63,443 nucleotides of DNA from assembly GCA_910585805.1 (NCBI GenBank), contig CAJUFB010000011.1, positions 1 to 63,443 of the forward strand. Reading direction: 5' to 3'. The translations under genes were made by a program, and so were the position numbers. Below, piece by piece: positions 17,592 to 26,252 of the stretch (position 1 is its first letter; each line of letters begins with the position of its first letter). The notes beneath the pieces were generated by a model. The model saw nothing but the letters and a program-made list of their open reading frames with translations, had not been told where the DNA came from and ran no database searches. The stretch comes from an uncultured Acetatifactor sp. GTDB lineage: Bacteria; Bacillota; Clostridia; Lachnospirales; Lachnospiraceae.

Positions 17592-18650
17592 TTAAGCTTC
17601 ATCCAGCGCGCGCTTTACTCTGGCTTCCTTTCTGGCCAGTTCGCGATCATGCTCCGCCATAATGCGCACCAGTTCCTCGTAACTGGTCTTCTGCGGATTC
17701 CAGCCCAGAAGCCTTCTTGCCTTTCCGGGGTCTCCCAGAAGGTTGTCCACATCCGTGGGACGGATCCAATCCGGATTGACACGGATCAACAGCTTTCCGG
17801 TCTGAACGTCATAGCCCTTTTCCTCGATCCCGGTTCCTTCCCAGCGGATCCGCATCCCGTTGGCCGCAAAGGCCCTCTCCGCAAAATCCCTGACCGTATG
17901 CTGTATCCCCGTTGCGATCACGAAATCTTCCGGCCTGTCATACTGCAGCATCATCCACATACATTCCACATAGTCTCTGGCGTAACCCCAGTCTCTGAGA
18001 GATTCCAGATTTCCCAGCTCCAGATACTCCTGTATCCCCTCCGCGATCCGTCCGGCTGCCAGCGTAATCTTGCGGGTGACGAAGTTCTCTCCCCGCCGCT
18101 CCGACTCATGGTTGAACAGGATCCCATTGACCGCAAACATGCCGTAAGCCTCGCGGTACTCGTTGACGATCCAGAAACCGTACTGCTTCGCCACCGCATA
18201 AGGGCTGTAAGGGTGAAAAGGAGTGGTTTCCTTCTGTGGAATCTCCTCCACTTTCCCGAACAGCTCTGAAGTAGATGCCTGGTATATCCTGGTCTTCTCC
18301 GCAAGTCCCAGCATCCGAACGGCCTCCAGTATCCTCAGCACACCTATGGCATCCACATCCCCGGTGTACTCCGGAACGTCGAAGGACACCTGTACATGGG
18401 ACTGCGCCGCGAGATTATAGATCTCATCGGGCTGCACCGTACCGATAATATTGACCAGAGAAGAAGAATCCGACAGATCACCGTCATGAAGTGTGACCGC
18501 ATGACCGGCGATCAGATGATCGATCCTTTTCGTATTGGGCATGGAAGCCCGCCTGATCACTCCATGTACTTCGTATCCCTTTTCCAACAGAAATTCCGCC
18601 AGATAAGAACCGTCCTGCCCAGTAATGCCTGTTATCAATGCCTTCTTCAT
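17592..18650 (-). CDS. gmd: GDP-mannose 4,6-dehydratase
   Basis: About 352 residues from ATG 18650, chosen because AGGAGG lies eight bases upstream and KKALITGITGQDGSYLAE is the usual N-terminus; 21 further codons upstream run into the promoter. The SDR glycine motif is GITGQDG, the catalytic Tyr-Lys pair is YAVAK, and ASTSELFGKVEE supplies the Ser/Thr and Glu. The product is GDP-4-keto-6-deoxy-mannose. No epimerase/reductase (WcaG or Rmd) is visible in the window, so the final sugar (fucose, rhamnose or perosamine) is open. It is the first gene of the leftward run ending at 7499. Confidence 0.93.
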   Translation of the reverse strand: MKKALITGITGQDGSYLAEFLLEKGYEVHGVIRRASMPNTKRIDHLIAGHAVTLHDGDLSDSSSLVNIIGTVQPDEIYNLAAQSHVQVSFDVPEYTGDVDAIGVLRILEAVRMLGLAEKTRIYQASTSELFGKVEEIPQKETTPFHPYSPYAVAKQYGFWIVNEYREAYGMFAVNGILFNHESERRGENFVTRKITLAAGRIAEGIQEYLELGNLESLRDWGYARDYVECMWMMLQYDRPEDFVIATGIQHTVRDFAERAFAANGMRIRWEGTGIEEKGYDVQTGKLLIRVNPDWIRPTDVDNLLGDPGKARRLLGWNPQKTSYEELVRIMAEHDRELARKEARVKRALDEA

Positions 18651-18680
18651 AATCATATCCTCCTGCCTGAAACTTGTTCC

Positions 18681-18709
18681 ATTATAGCAGATTCCCCAGG
18701 CAATGCCAA
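18681..18709 (-). promoter_or_regulatory. Promoter of the gmd operon
   Basis: On the minus strand a TTGGCA box (18704-18709) and a perfect TATAAT (18681-18686) are separated by 17 bases, about 30 bases before the gmd start. It drives the leftward unit gmd-glf-manC-pseC and the glycosyltransferases downstream. It is divergent from the pseB promoter at 18772. Confidence 0.75.
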
Positions 18710-18771
18710 TCAAAAAAATGGCAATTGCCTGATTTTAACTTAATTTTTCATTAAATGTTTGAATGAGTTAT

Positions 18772-18800
18772 TTGAAAATGGGTATAGAGTATAGTATAAT
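18772..18800 (+). promoter_or_regulatory. Promoter of pseB
   Basis: TTGAAA (18772-18777) and TATAAT (18795-18800) with a 17-base spacer, 30 bases before the pseB start and in an AT-rich tract. Only about 60 bases separate it from the divergent gmd promoter, so both arms of the locus could share control. Confidence 0.8.
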
Positions 18801-18830
18801 GAAATCAAAAAAAGAAGAAAAGAGGTTGAC

Positions 18831-19823
18831 ATGCTGAACAATAAATCTATCTTGATCACAGGCGGTACCGGAACTTTTGGCAGAGCTTTTACCAAATACG
18901 TCATGGAACATTATGATCCGAAAAAAATCATTATTTATTCCCGGGACGAATTCAAACAGTTTCATATGCAGAATGATTTCAAAGAATATGCGTCGAAACT
19001 GCGTTTTTTTATAGGCGATGTCCGCGACAGGGAGCGGCTCCGCCGGGCCTTTGAAGGCGTGGATTACGTGATACATGCGGCTGCGCTGAAGCAGGTCCCC
19101 GCCTGTGAATACAATCCCGCAGAGGCCATCAAGACCAATATCAATGGCGCCCAGAATGTGATCGACGCAGCGTTGGACATGGGCGTGAAGAAGGTGGTGG
19201 CCCTGTCCACAGATAAGGCGGTGAATCCGGTGAATCTGTACGGAGGCACCAAGCTGGTGTCGGACAAGCTCTTCATCGCCGCCAATGCCTACGCCGGCGT
19301 CAAGGATATCTGCTTCTCCATCGTCCGTTACGGCAATGTGGCAGGCAGCAGAGGCTCTGTAATCCCGTTATTCCACGAGATCCTGCAGAAAGGCGGTACG
19401 GAGCTGCCCATCACCGATCATCGCATGACCAGATTCTGGATCAGCCTGCAGCAGGGTGTAGAGCTGGTCATAAAGGCTTTGGAGGAATCAAAGGGCGGCG
19501 AAACCTTTATATCAAAAATCCCTTCCTTCAGGATCACAGACCTGGCCGAAGCCATGCTTCCCGGATGCAGAAAGCCCGAGGTCGGGATCCGGGAAGGCGA
19601 AAAGCTTCATGAGATCATGGTGACGGTGGAGGACTCCATGAATACCTATGAATACGATAAACACTTTATCGTATACCCGCAGATGGTTTGGAGTGAACAC
19701 CGCAGAGCTGTCCCCACCGGCAAAAAAGTTCCCGAGGGCTTCTCCTACAGCTCCGGCAATAACACGGAATGGCTCAGCGTGGAAGACATCCGCAGCCTGC
19801 TGGGGACGGTCCATTTTGAATAG
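18831..19823 (+). CDS. pseB: UDP-GlcNAc 4,6-dehydratase (inverting), PseB-like
   Basis: About 330 residues. The Rossmann turn is ITGGTGTFGRAF, the NADP-preferring IIYSRDEFKQ follows, and the active-site region LSTDKAVNPVNLYGGTK holds the Asp-Lys and Tyr-Lys residues of PseB/FlaA1. VIHAAALKQVPACEYNP and IVRYGNVAGSRGSVIP are further signatures. It converts UDP-GlcNAc to the 4-keto-6-deoxy L-arabino sugar used by PseC. It reads away from the rest of the polysaccharide genes with its own promoter, and ends about 80 bases before a BlaI-family regulator. Confidence 0.9.
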   Translation: MLNNKSILITGGTGTFGRAFTKYVMEHYDPKKIIIYSRDEFKQFHMQNDFKEYASKLRFFIGDVRDRERLRRAFEGVDYVIHAAALKQVPACEYNPAEAIKTNINGAQNVIDAALDMGVKKVVALSTDKAVNPVNLYGGTKLVSDKLFIAANAYAGVKDICFSIVRYGNVAGSRGSVIPLFHEILQKGGTELPITDHRMTRFWISLQQGVELVIKALEESKGGETFISKIPSFRITDLAEAMLPGCRKPEVGIREGEKLHEIMVTVEDSMNTYEYDKHFIVYPQMVWSEHRRAVPTGKKVPEGFSYSSGNNTEWLSVEDIRSLLGTVHFE

Positions 19824-19846
19824 AACGCAAAATCGTTAAGAATCCT

Positions 19847-19875
19847 TTGACGTGACTCAGAAAATATAGTAGAAT
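19847..19875 (+). promoter_or_regulatory. Promoter of the BlaI-like gene
   Basis: TTGACG (19847-19852), a 17-base spacer and TAGAAT (19870-19875), about 30 bases before the ATG at 19906. The start of pairing symmetry expected of a BlaI operator (TACA...TGTA) was looked for and is not obvious. Confidence 0.65.
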
Positions 19876-19905
19876 GAGATGCATATAGAAGGAGGTGATA
19901 AGGAA

Positions 19906-20277
19906 ATGAAGGTCAGCCATAATATAACAGACACGGAAAAGAGTGTAATGGACATCCTGTGGGATCGTCCGGATGCGGTTGCAACCAGAGAGCTGCTGGA
20001 TCTGATGAAAGAAAAGGGAAAAAACTGGAAGCGGCAGACACTGAACACTCTCCTGTTCCGTCTGGAGGAAAAAGGGATCGTAAACAGAACCCGCGCCTAT
20101 GTACAGCCCGCCCTGTCCCGGGAGGAGCTTTTACAGGTGCAGACCCAGGAACTGCTGGATGATCTCTATGGGGGTAAGCCCGCTAATTTCTTTGCCGCAC
20201 TTGCAGGACGCGCAAAGCTGACGGCAGAGGATGCGGACAGGCTGGAGACACTGTTGGAGGAAATAAAAAACAGGTAA
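19906..20277 (+). CDS. BlaI/MecI/CopY-family transcriptional regulator
   Basis: About 123 residues from ATG 19906 behind GGAGG. The winged-helix core (DTEKSVMDILWDRPDAVATRELLDLM, then KRQTLNTLLFRLEEKGIV) matches the BlaI family, and the C-terminal half forms the dimer and proteolysis region. Classical members repress beta-lactamase or copper genes and are cleaved by a BlaR1/MecR1 membrane protease; no such partner gene is next to it, so it is an orphan here. Targets are unknown; its own promoter is a candidate. Confidence 0.85.
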   Translation: MKVSHNITDTEKSVMDILWDRPDAVATRELLDLMKEKGKNWKRQTLNTLLFRLEEKGIVNRTRAYVQPALSREELLQVQTQELLDDLYGGKPANFFAALAGRAKLTAEDADRLETLLEEIKNR

Positions 20278-20388
20278 AATCATCTCCCGAGCCCATGGCA
20301 TATCAGTGCATTGTCAATTTTTGTCGACGGAAATTTCTTTACACCAACCTGCGAATACATTATAATAATTCACATAAAAGGGGATTCA

Positions 20389-20426
20389 AAATAAGCGGTT
20401 CCGGCTTTGCCGGGCCGCTTATTTCA
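20389..20426. terminator. Bidirectional intrinsic terminator
   Basis: Perfect arms AATAAGCGG and CCGCTTATT around a GC-rich loop lie between two convergent genes (BlaI-like rightward, lipoprotein leftward). T-rich tracts occur on the right for the plus strand (TTTCATTTTAT) and on the left for the minus strand (TTTTGAATCC). Confidence 0.75.
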
Positions 20427-20433
20427 TTTTATG

Positions 20434-21501
20434 CTACATCATATCCGGCGACCACTCGATATCTGTATCTCCTCCTGCGGGAGTCGGCGTCGGCTCCGGA
20501 ACCGGTTCTGCCGTGGGAGCTTCCGTGGGCTGAGGCGGAACCTCTGTAGGCTGGGGCGGGGCGGCCGTGGGCTGAGGCGGGGCTTCTGTAGGCCCGGACG
20601 GGACTTCCGTAGGACGGGGCGGCTCCGCCGTAACCTGAGGCGGGGCGGCCGTGGGCACCGGAGTCGGAGCTGCCGTCTGTGCCGGAACCTTTGTTGCCGC
20701 AGGCTTTTGTGTCGCCACAGGCGCTGCGGAAGGCGTGGCCGCAATCTCTCCCTGGTTATTATAAGTCATTTCTGTAGTCTTATATGCAAAATTATCCCGG
20801 TTTGTCCACAGATCAAAAAGCTCTCCCGCATTCCCGGTATACTCCGATCTGGTATAGACTCCCACGATAACACCATTGGCATAGGTACCGGTTTCCTTCA
20901 GAATATGTCCGGCCCCGCCGTCGACCTTCCACTTTTCAAAGGCCCCGTCATAAGCGCCTCCCGCTATCCCGGTCTGCAGCAGCCATACCACATCTTTTGC
21001 ATATTTCAGCACCAGTATCTGTCCTCCGGCCTGATAACATGCGTTCACATAAGGCTTCTCCTCTATATCATATCCCACCTGCACGGAAAGGGATGCCTCT
21101 TCCCCTCCGCCGATGGCATAACTCCTGCAGCCCTCATAAAGCCCGCCTGCTACCGCCGCAAACCATTCGTCACTGCTCACCAGATGGATCGCCTCTCCCA
21201 CATATTCCGGAAGCTCCAGATTCTGTCTCAGATCTTTCAGATTCTGCAGCACGGCGGCTTCTATCTCCGCACCCGGTTCCCCGGCGGCGCTGCTCTGTGT
21301 ACCGCCTTCCCCCTGCGCAGGCGCCGCTGTCCCATCCGGCTCTTCCGCGGACTGACCCTCTTCAGGCTCCGATGTACCGACCAGCGCCACAGGCTCCAAC
21401 ACATCGATGCGCATGTCCTGCGCACTTCCGTCTCCGCAGCCCGTGAACAGGACTGCCGTTAAAATGCCTGTGGCGGCACCATATATCCACTGTTTTCTCA
21501 T
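20434..21501 (-). CDS. Lipoprotein with Pro/Thr/Glu-rich C-terminal tail
   Basis: About 355 residues from ATG 21501 (GGAGAGGATT upstream). The signal peptide ends in a lipobox (LFTGC), so it is lipidated and held on the outer face of the membrane. A folded middle part (about residues 75-245; YEGCRSYAIGGGEEASLSVQ, VWLLQTGIAGGAYDGAFEKW) has no named family. The last 90 residues are repeats of P-P-Q-P-T-E-V/A, which look like a wall-spanning stalk, oddly placed at the C-terminus. It follows a glucosaminidase gene by 67 bases, suggesting joint work at the wall. Confidence 0.7.
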   Translation of the reverse strand: MRKQWIYGAATGILTAVLFTGCGDGSAQDMRIDVLEPVALVGTSEPEEGQSAEEPDGTAAPAQGEGGTQSSAAGEPGAEIEAAVLQNLKDLRQNLELPEYVGEAIHLVSSDEWFAAVAGGLYEGCRSYAIGGGEEASLSVQVGYDIEEKPYVNACYQAGGQILVLKYAKDVVWLLQTGIAGGAYDGAFEKWKVDGGAGHILKETGTYANGVIVGVYTRSEYTGNAGELFDLWTNRDNFAYKTTEMTYNNQGEIAATPSAAPVATQKPAATKVPAQTAAPTPVPTAAPPQVTAEPPRPTEVPSGPTEAPPQPTAAPPQPTEVPPQPTEAPTAEPVPEPTPTPAGGDTDIEWSPDMM

Positions 21502-21568
21502 AATCCTCTCCACACTTCCAGATGCCGCTCCCGGCAGCAACGATTACTGCGCCTGTCCGGCATCAATC

Positions 21569-23875
21569 TCACCCGTCCTCCCGGGCTGTCAGCGCATCCG
21601 CATCGCCGATCAGCTTCCGCAGGAAAACATCCGCCTCCGATCCTGCCTGGTAGGTCCCCTGCCCGATCAGCTGAACCGCCAGCCCGTAAATGCTCCTGGC
21701 CACGACAGGGCCGTATATCGTCTTCCTCACCCCGTCCTTCTCCAGGACCGCATATCCCCGGAAGGCGAATTCCGTCTTATACTGTTCCACCGGAAGCCCT
21801 ACCAGCACGGAAGTAAAGCGATACCTTCCGTCCACCGTCTCAAAAATCACATCCTGCATTATCCCGTTATCGTCTGTGCCGTAGGACAGACCGCTGACAA
21901 TCTTCTCGCCGCCCTTTATCATGGGATACTGGCTCAGATTGGCATTGCTGGTCACCAGGGTGCCATATTCTTTCAGTGTATATCCCTCTGCTCCTTCTGA
22001 AGTAAGCCTTGCGCGCAGCTGTTCCGATATGCCTGTCTTAAACCGGATCCCTGTTTTTCCCGTGATCCTGATGGAAAAACCATGATAAGTCAGCAGATCC
22101 TCCAGCTCCGGCAGCGGTGTGGCCGTATAAGTTACTCCGTTGTGATACAGCTCCCACACATACATGCCAGTGGGCACGCCGGCTTCATTGTATCGATAGA
22201 GCACTGCCGTCCCAGCCCTGCTGTCAGGCGCCGTGATCGTCAGACTTCCGCTTCTCAGTTCTCCCTGATATGCCACTCCGTCCAGCCAAACCACGGTATC
22301 ACCATAGCCTTCCGGAAGCGGCAGTACCAGCTCCGTGGAAAAGGACGGAATGCCGCAGATCTCCCCGGGCATATTCTCATACACCGGAATCTTAAACACA
22401 AAGGCACTGTCCAGCGCGCCTGCGCCTTCGTAAAGCCTCTTTATACTGGCTCCCTCCGTGGTGGGCGCCGTGATATTCTGCATATACTGATGCGTATAGG
22501 GGGCGTAAAACCCGTTGGGATTTACATTAAATTTCTGCAGGTACAGCGTATCCTGCCCTCTTCTGATATAATTGGCGGAAATAAAATCCGCTCCGCCCCG
22601 AATAGACGCTTCAACGCTGGACCAGCCATGAGCCCTGGCATATTCCAGCCCGCTGCTGATAACCTGCTGGTTGGTAGTGCCCGAAGCTCCCACATTGAAA
22701 TAGTTGTAATAGCCTTCATATCCCGGACAGGTACCCGAGATCAGAGGCGAGGTGCCTGCGCCCTGCTCCTGCAGGACTCTTGCCGCCAGATGGAAAGGAC
22801 TCACCTGCCGCCCCTCCTCCCGGCCAATGGTCCAGAACAGATCAGAATAAGTCGTATTGGTCCCGGGCGCCGGCGTGCCGTCGTTCATAAAGGTATTCTG
22901 CAAAAATGCGCTCACTGCTTCCCTTGTATGATATTCCTCATTGTAAGTCAGCTGTTCAAATTGAAAAATGGTTTCCTCCGTCAGACTGTTCCTGGGGTCC
23001 ATATACATTTTCAGAGCCGCTTCCGAAGCATAATACCAGTTTCCGGTATCGTAGAGTCCGTTCTTCGCCCAGTCCGGCAAAGTCCTGTATACAAGACTCC
23101 TTCCGTCCTGAAGCTCACTGGAGACAGAGACCTCCCAGTCAAGGGTAGTATTCATCTTCACAAAGGTCCAGTTGGGATGTTTCGCCTTCAGCGCTTCCAG
23201 CGCCGGCCGGTAACTCACCGGGAACTGTTCGATGTCCGGATATGACCTCATGCCTGCCGCATCCGCCGTATAGGCAGCCGCGGTGATATTCAGACCATAC
23301 TCCTCCTTCCATTCCAGGAAACGCGCATCCGGGCAGGCCAGATAAGTCTGTTGGACATAACCGTACATCTGCCCGCCGTTATATTGCAGCTTTACATAAT
23401 ACCAGACTTCCGGCTCATCGTCTACATATATATCCAGAATATTCACCGTCTGGCCGCTGAGCACGCTGACAGTCGTGTCACTTTCCAGAGAGGGGGATCT
23501 GCGGACCGAATATGTATCACTCAGATATATCAGCGCCATGATATCCCGCTCTGCGGCAATCTGAGCCAGCTTCTCACCGGCTGCTTCCACCCATTGCGCA
23601 GTCTCTTCGTCCAGGCTTCCAGAAGTACGCTTCCGGAACTCTTCTCCGTCTCCCTCAGGCTCCCGAAGCTCTTCTCCGTCTACCTCAGACTCCCGGAATT
23701 CTTCTCCGCCTTCCTGATATTCCCCGCCGGCCGCTCCATTCTCCGCGGCAGTCCGGCCCGACAGCTCCGTTCCCTCAGCCTCCGCCATGATCACCGGCCA
23801 TTTTATATCGGCATTCAGCAAAGCGATCAATGCCGCCGCTGCGCATATCACTTTCAATCGTTTCTTCATCTCCAT
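21569..23875 (-). CDS. Secreted beta-N-acetylglucosaminidase with SH3-like domain
   Basis: About 768 residues. A signal peptide (KVICAAAALIALLNA) is followed by an acidic low-complexity region with three 10-residue repeats (EEFRESEVDG / EELREPEGDG / EEFRKRTSG, about residues 57-90; 30-base DNA repeats near 23629-23716), an SH3-like domain (SVRRSPSLESDTTVSVLSG to GYVQQTYLAC, about 124-183), and a glucosaminidase core (HLAARVLQEQGAGTSPLISG with the catalytic Glu, YNYFNVGASG, ALKMYMDPRN). The C-terminal 250 residues are unassigned. Such enzymes cut GlcNAc-beta-1,4-MurNAc bonds in peptidoglycan; the polysaccharide locus context may reflect wall remodelling during polymer attachment. Confidence 0.85.
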   Translation of the reverse strand: MEMKKRLKVICAAAALIALLNADIKWPVIMAEAEGTELSGRTAAENGAAGGEYQEGGEEFRESEVDGEELREPEGDGEEFRKRTSGSLDEETAQWVEAAGEKLAQIAAERDIMALIYLSDTYSVRRSPSLESDTTVSVLSGQTVNILDIYVDDEPEVWYYVKLQYNGGQMYGYVQQTYLACPDARFLEWKEEYGLNITAAAYTADAAGMRSYPDIEQFPVSYRPALEALKAKHPNWTFVKMNTTLDWEVSVSSELQDGRSLVYRTLPDWAKNGLYDTGNWYYASEAALKMYMDPRNSLTEETIFQFEQLTYNEEYHTREAVSAFLQNTFMNDGTPAPGTNTTYSDLFWTIGREEGRQVSPFHLAARVLQEQGAGTSPLISGTCPGYEGYYNYFNVGASGTTNQQVISSGLEYARAHGWSSVEASIRGGADFISANYIRRGQDTLYLQKFNVNPNGFYAPYTHQYMQNITAPTTEGASIKRLYEGAGALDSAFVFKIPVYENMPGEICGIPSFSTELVLPLPEGYGDTVVWLDGVAYQGELRSGSLTITAPDSRAGTAVLYRYNEAGVPTGMYVWELYHNGVTYTATPLPELEDLLTYHGFSIRITGKTGIRFKTGISEQLRARLTSEGAEGYTLKEYGTLVTSNANLSQYPMIKGGEKIVSGLSYGTDDNGIMQDVIFETVDGRYRFTSVLVGLPVEQYKTEFAFRGYAVLEKDGVRKTIYGPVVARSIYGLAVQLIGQGTYQAGSEADVFLRKLIGDADALTAREDG

Positions 23876-23951
23876 ACCGTACCTTTCCGCAGGACATCCT
23901 GATCATAAAGCGCTTCCCGGCTTTTCCGGCACTCCCTTTACATCCGCCCTC

Positions 23952-24947
23952 TCATGCCCTGCGCAGCCGCAGACGCGCATGCAGCTTCCTGACACTTTTC
24001 GGAGCCAGCGCAAACAGCGTATGATAAACTTTGTTCTTTCCTGTCAGAACCGGATTCACCATGGCTCTGATCCAGTTTTTCCGCAAATAGGACACGACCC
24101 TCCGGTACATGACATTGTCTCCCTTCATCTGCCCAATGGGAATATGCAGCATATATTCCAGCCTCTGAAAAACACCGAAACGGAAAGCCGTATCAGCCAG
24201 CCCCGGATAGTCCCTTTCCACGATCTCCGCCACCATGTCCGCATTATCCACGCAGTCTGCATAGACCCGGGAAAAATCTTCCCTGTCAGCCCTGCGGGAA
24301 TTGCTTCCCACCCGGTAAAACACATGATAATACTGTTCCGGAAGGGACACCAGCTTTTCCATCCGGGGAAGCATACGCACCAGCAGGTGAAAATCCTCAT
24401 TCAGCTTTCCCGGCGGAAAGGCTTCCCGGGGAAACAACTCCCTGCGGATCAGTTTCGTGCAGAGCGAACAGTCCCCCCTGTGGAGCAGCAGTTCCTTCAT
24501 GAACTCTCCGCTCTCCACCACCTGAGGTTTTACAGGCGGTTCACAGATATCTGAAAGCTGACTGCCCTTTTCATCCCTCTCATCCCGGGCCACCTGCGCG
24601 GCGGAGACATGGAAATCGCGGATCCCCCACAGCAGCTTTTCATACATGTCCGGAGAAATAAAATCATCACTGTCCACGAACCCCACATATTCCCCCGATG
24701 CATGCTCCAGCCCCAGATTCCTGGCGCGGGAAGTCCCTCCGTTTTCCCTGTGGAACACCCTGATACGGCTGTCCTCCGCTGCCAGTCTGTCACACAGCTC
24801 CGAAGTGCCGTCAGTGGAGCCGTCATCCACAATGAGAATCTCCAGATTGCGGTAGGTCTGCGCTGTAATGGAATGAATGCATCTGGGCAGATATTCCGGA
24901 ATGTTATACGCCGGGACAATGACCGTGATGAGAGGCATGTCGCTCAT
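23952..24947 (-). CDS. GT2 family glycosyltransferase
   Basis: About 331 residues. ITVIVPAYNIPEYLPRCIHS, LIVDDGSTDGTSELCD, NGGTSRARNLGLEHASG and FVDSDDFISPDMYE are consecutive GT2 (SpsA-like) blocks with the DxD metal site. No membrane helices; the C-terminal 120 residues are typical for capsule and exopolysaccharide transferases. GGAGATT precedes the ATG. It lies 67 bases downstream of a GT4 gene and probably adds one residue of the repeat unit; donor and acceptor are not predictable. Confidence 0.88.
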   Translation of the reverse strand: MSDMPLITVIVPAYNIPEYLPRCIHSITAQTYRNLEILIVDDGSTDGTSELCDRLAAEDSRIRVFHRENGGTSRARNLGLEHASGEYVGFVDSDDFISPDMYEKLLWGIRDFHVSAAQVARDERDEKGSQLSDICEPPVKPQVVESGEFMKELLLHRGDCSLCTKLIRRELFPREAFPPGKLNEDFHLLVRMLPRMEKLVSLPEQYYHVFYRVGSNSRRADREDFSRVYADCVDNADMVAEIVERDYPGLADTAFRFGVFQRLEYMLHIPIGQMKGDNVMYRRVVSYLRKNWIRAMVNPVLTGKNKVYHTLFALAPKSVRKLHARLRLRRA

Positions 24948-25013
24948 AATGGGGAATCTCCTGTCATACTTATTTTTGACTACATATTTGTAATATTCAT
25001 CTTTTCCAATGCT

Positions 25014-26252
25014 TCATGGAGCCCGGAACAGCCTTCCGGCCCGGCGCTCCGACAAGACCGGCGCCGGCGCGCATGGAACGCAGCGGCCGATCTCCGCCGG
25101 GGCCTGTCCATCCCGCCCGGGGATCTCATCTCCGTCCTCCATGCCCAAAAGGTACCTGATCTGCTTCAGCAGCCGCAGCGCGGCATTTTCCGCATTCCAG
25201 GTTTCCGTAATAGTCCTGCAGGCATTTCCGCCCAGCCTTCTACAGTAGATTCTATCTGTAACCAATCTTTCTGTCAAGGAAAACAGCTGCTGCTTTTTCC
25301 CATCCTCATAGACCAGGCCGTTTTCCCCCTGCCTGACCAGATAAGGTGCCGCGCCGATCATATGGTCCGCCACCAACGCGCAGCCGCTGTTCATGGCCTC
25401 GTTGGCCACGGCTCCCCAGCCCTCCTGCCTGTCGCTGGTGAACAGAAAGATATCCGCCCTCTCCATATATCCCCGAACCGCTTCCGGCGGCTGATACCCC
25501 AAAAATGTGACGTAATCTTCCAGCTCATACGACTTTGCAAGTTCCTGCATCTGCTGCTTCAGCTCCCCGTCCCCTATGATATCCATATGGAAATCCAGAT
25601 TTCTCTCCTTCAGGTAAGCGGCTGTCTCCAGCGCCAGCTCAGGGTGTTTCCAGCGGATCATCCGTGCCGCCCAGAGCAAACCGGGAATCTTCCGCTCCCC
25701 ATATCCCTTTTCTTCCATCAGCCTGTCCAGGTCATAGTGTCTGGTCTCCGGAAAATATCCCCAACAGTACATTTTCCCGGGGTAAGCCCTGATCATATGA
25801 AAATCGGAGGGCACATAGGCCCCGGCGCACAGCAGATAGACCGGCGCTTTCCGGTAGCGGGTGTGATCTCTGTACTTTTTCAGCAGTCCCCTGGGTGATA
25901 TCGCTTTCCACTGTCCCGTCTTATACAGGCGCTCGCTGTAACGCATGACAGGCCCGCCGGACGCCAGGCGCGGCACAATATAGCTCTCCTCATCCGTCCC
26001 GCCGAACAGTACCATATCACAATCCAGTATCAGCTGCCTGCAGTACGCTTCTTCCTCATAAAAACAATGCACATACGTCGGCTTCTCCTCCTCATTCCAC
26101 CCCATCTGCACACGTTCTGCTTCCATTGGTTCTGTCTGTATGAAGAAAAACGCCCCGTCCAGAAGGCTGTACATGGCATTGCAGAAAGGGATCTGGTGAT
26201 GATTGATGTAATTGGATACAAATGCCACCTTTATGGCCTGTTCTTTTTTCAT
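25014..26252 (-). CDS. GT4-like glycosyltransferase
   Basis: About 412 residues. The N-terminal half opens VAFVSNYINHHQIPFCNAM, common in GT-B capsular transferases. The C-terminal Rossmann domain shows LLWAARMIRWKHPELALE, IIGDGELKQQMQELA and TSDRQEGWGAVANEAMNSG, the last being the Glu-x7-Glu donor-binding motif. About 45 residues after the domain (from GMEDGDEIPG on) are unusual in composition and may be a drifted tail. ATGA overlap with the upstream GT4 gene indicates translational coupling. Confidence 0.85.
   Translation of the reverse strand: MKKEQAIKVAFVSNYINHHQIPFCNAMYSLLDGAFFFIQTEPMEAERVQMGWNEEEKPTYVHCFYEEEAYCRQLILDCDMVLFGGTDEESYIVPRLASGGPVMRYSERLYKTGQWKAISPRGLLKKYRDHTRYRKAPVYLLCAGAYVPSDFHMIRAYPGKMYCWGYFPETRHYDLDRLMEEKGYGERKIPGLLWAARMIRWKHPELALETAAYLKERNLDFHMDIIGDGELKQQMQELAKSYELEDYVTFLGYQPPEAVRGYMERADIFLFTSDRQEGWGAVANEAMNSGCALVADHMIGAAPYLVRQGENGLVYEDGKKQQLFSLTERLVTDRIYCRRLGGNACRTITETWNAENAALRLLKQIRYLLGMEDGDEIPGRDGQAPAEIGRCVPCAPAPVLSERRAGRLFRAP

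Noticed and set aside
20407..21462. Long plus-strand Arg-rich frame
   Set aside because: It is the antisense of the Pro/Thr/Glu-rich lipoprotein tail and lacks a ribosome site.
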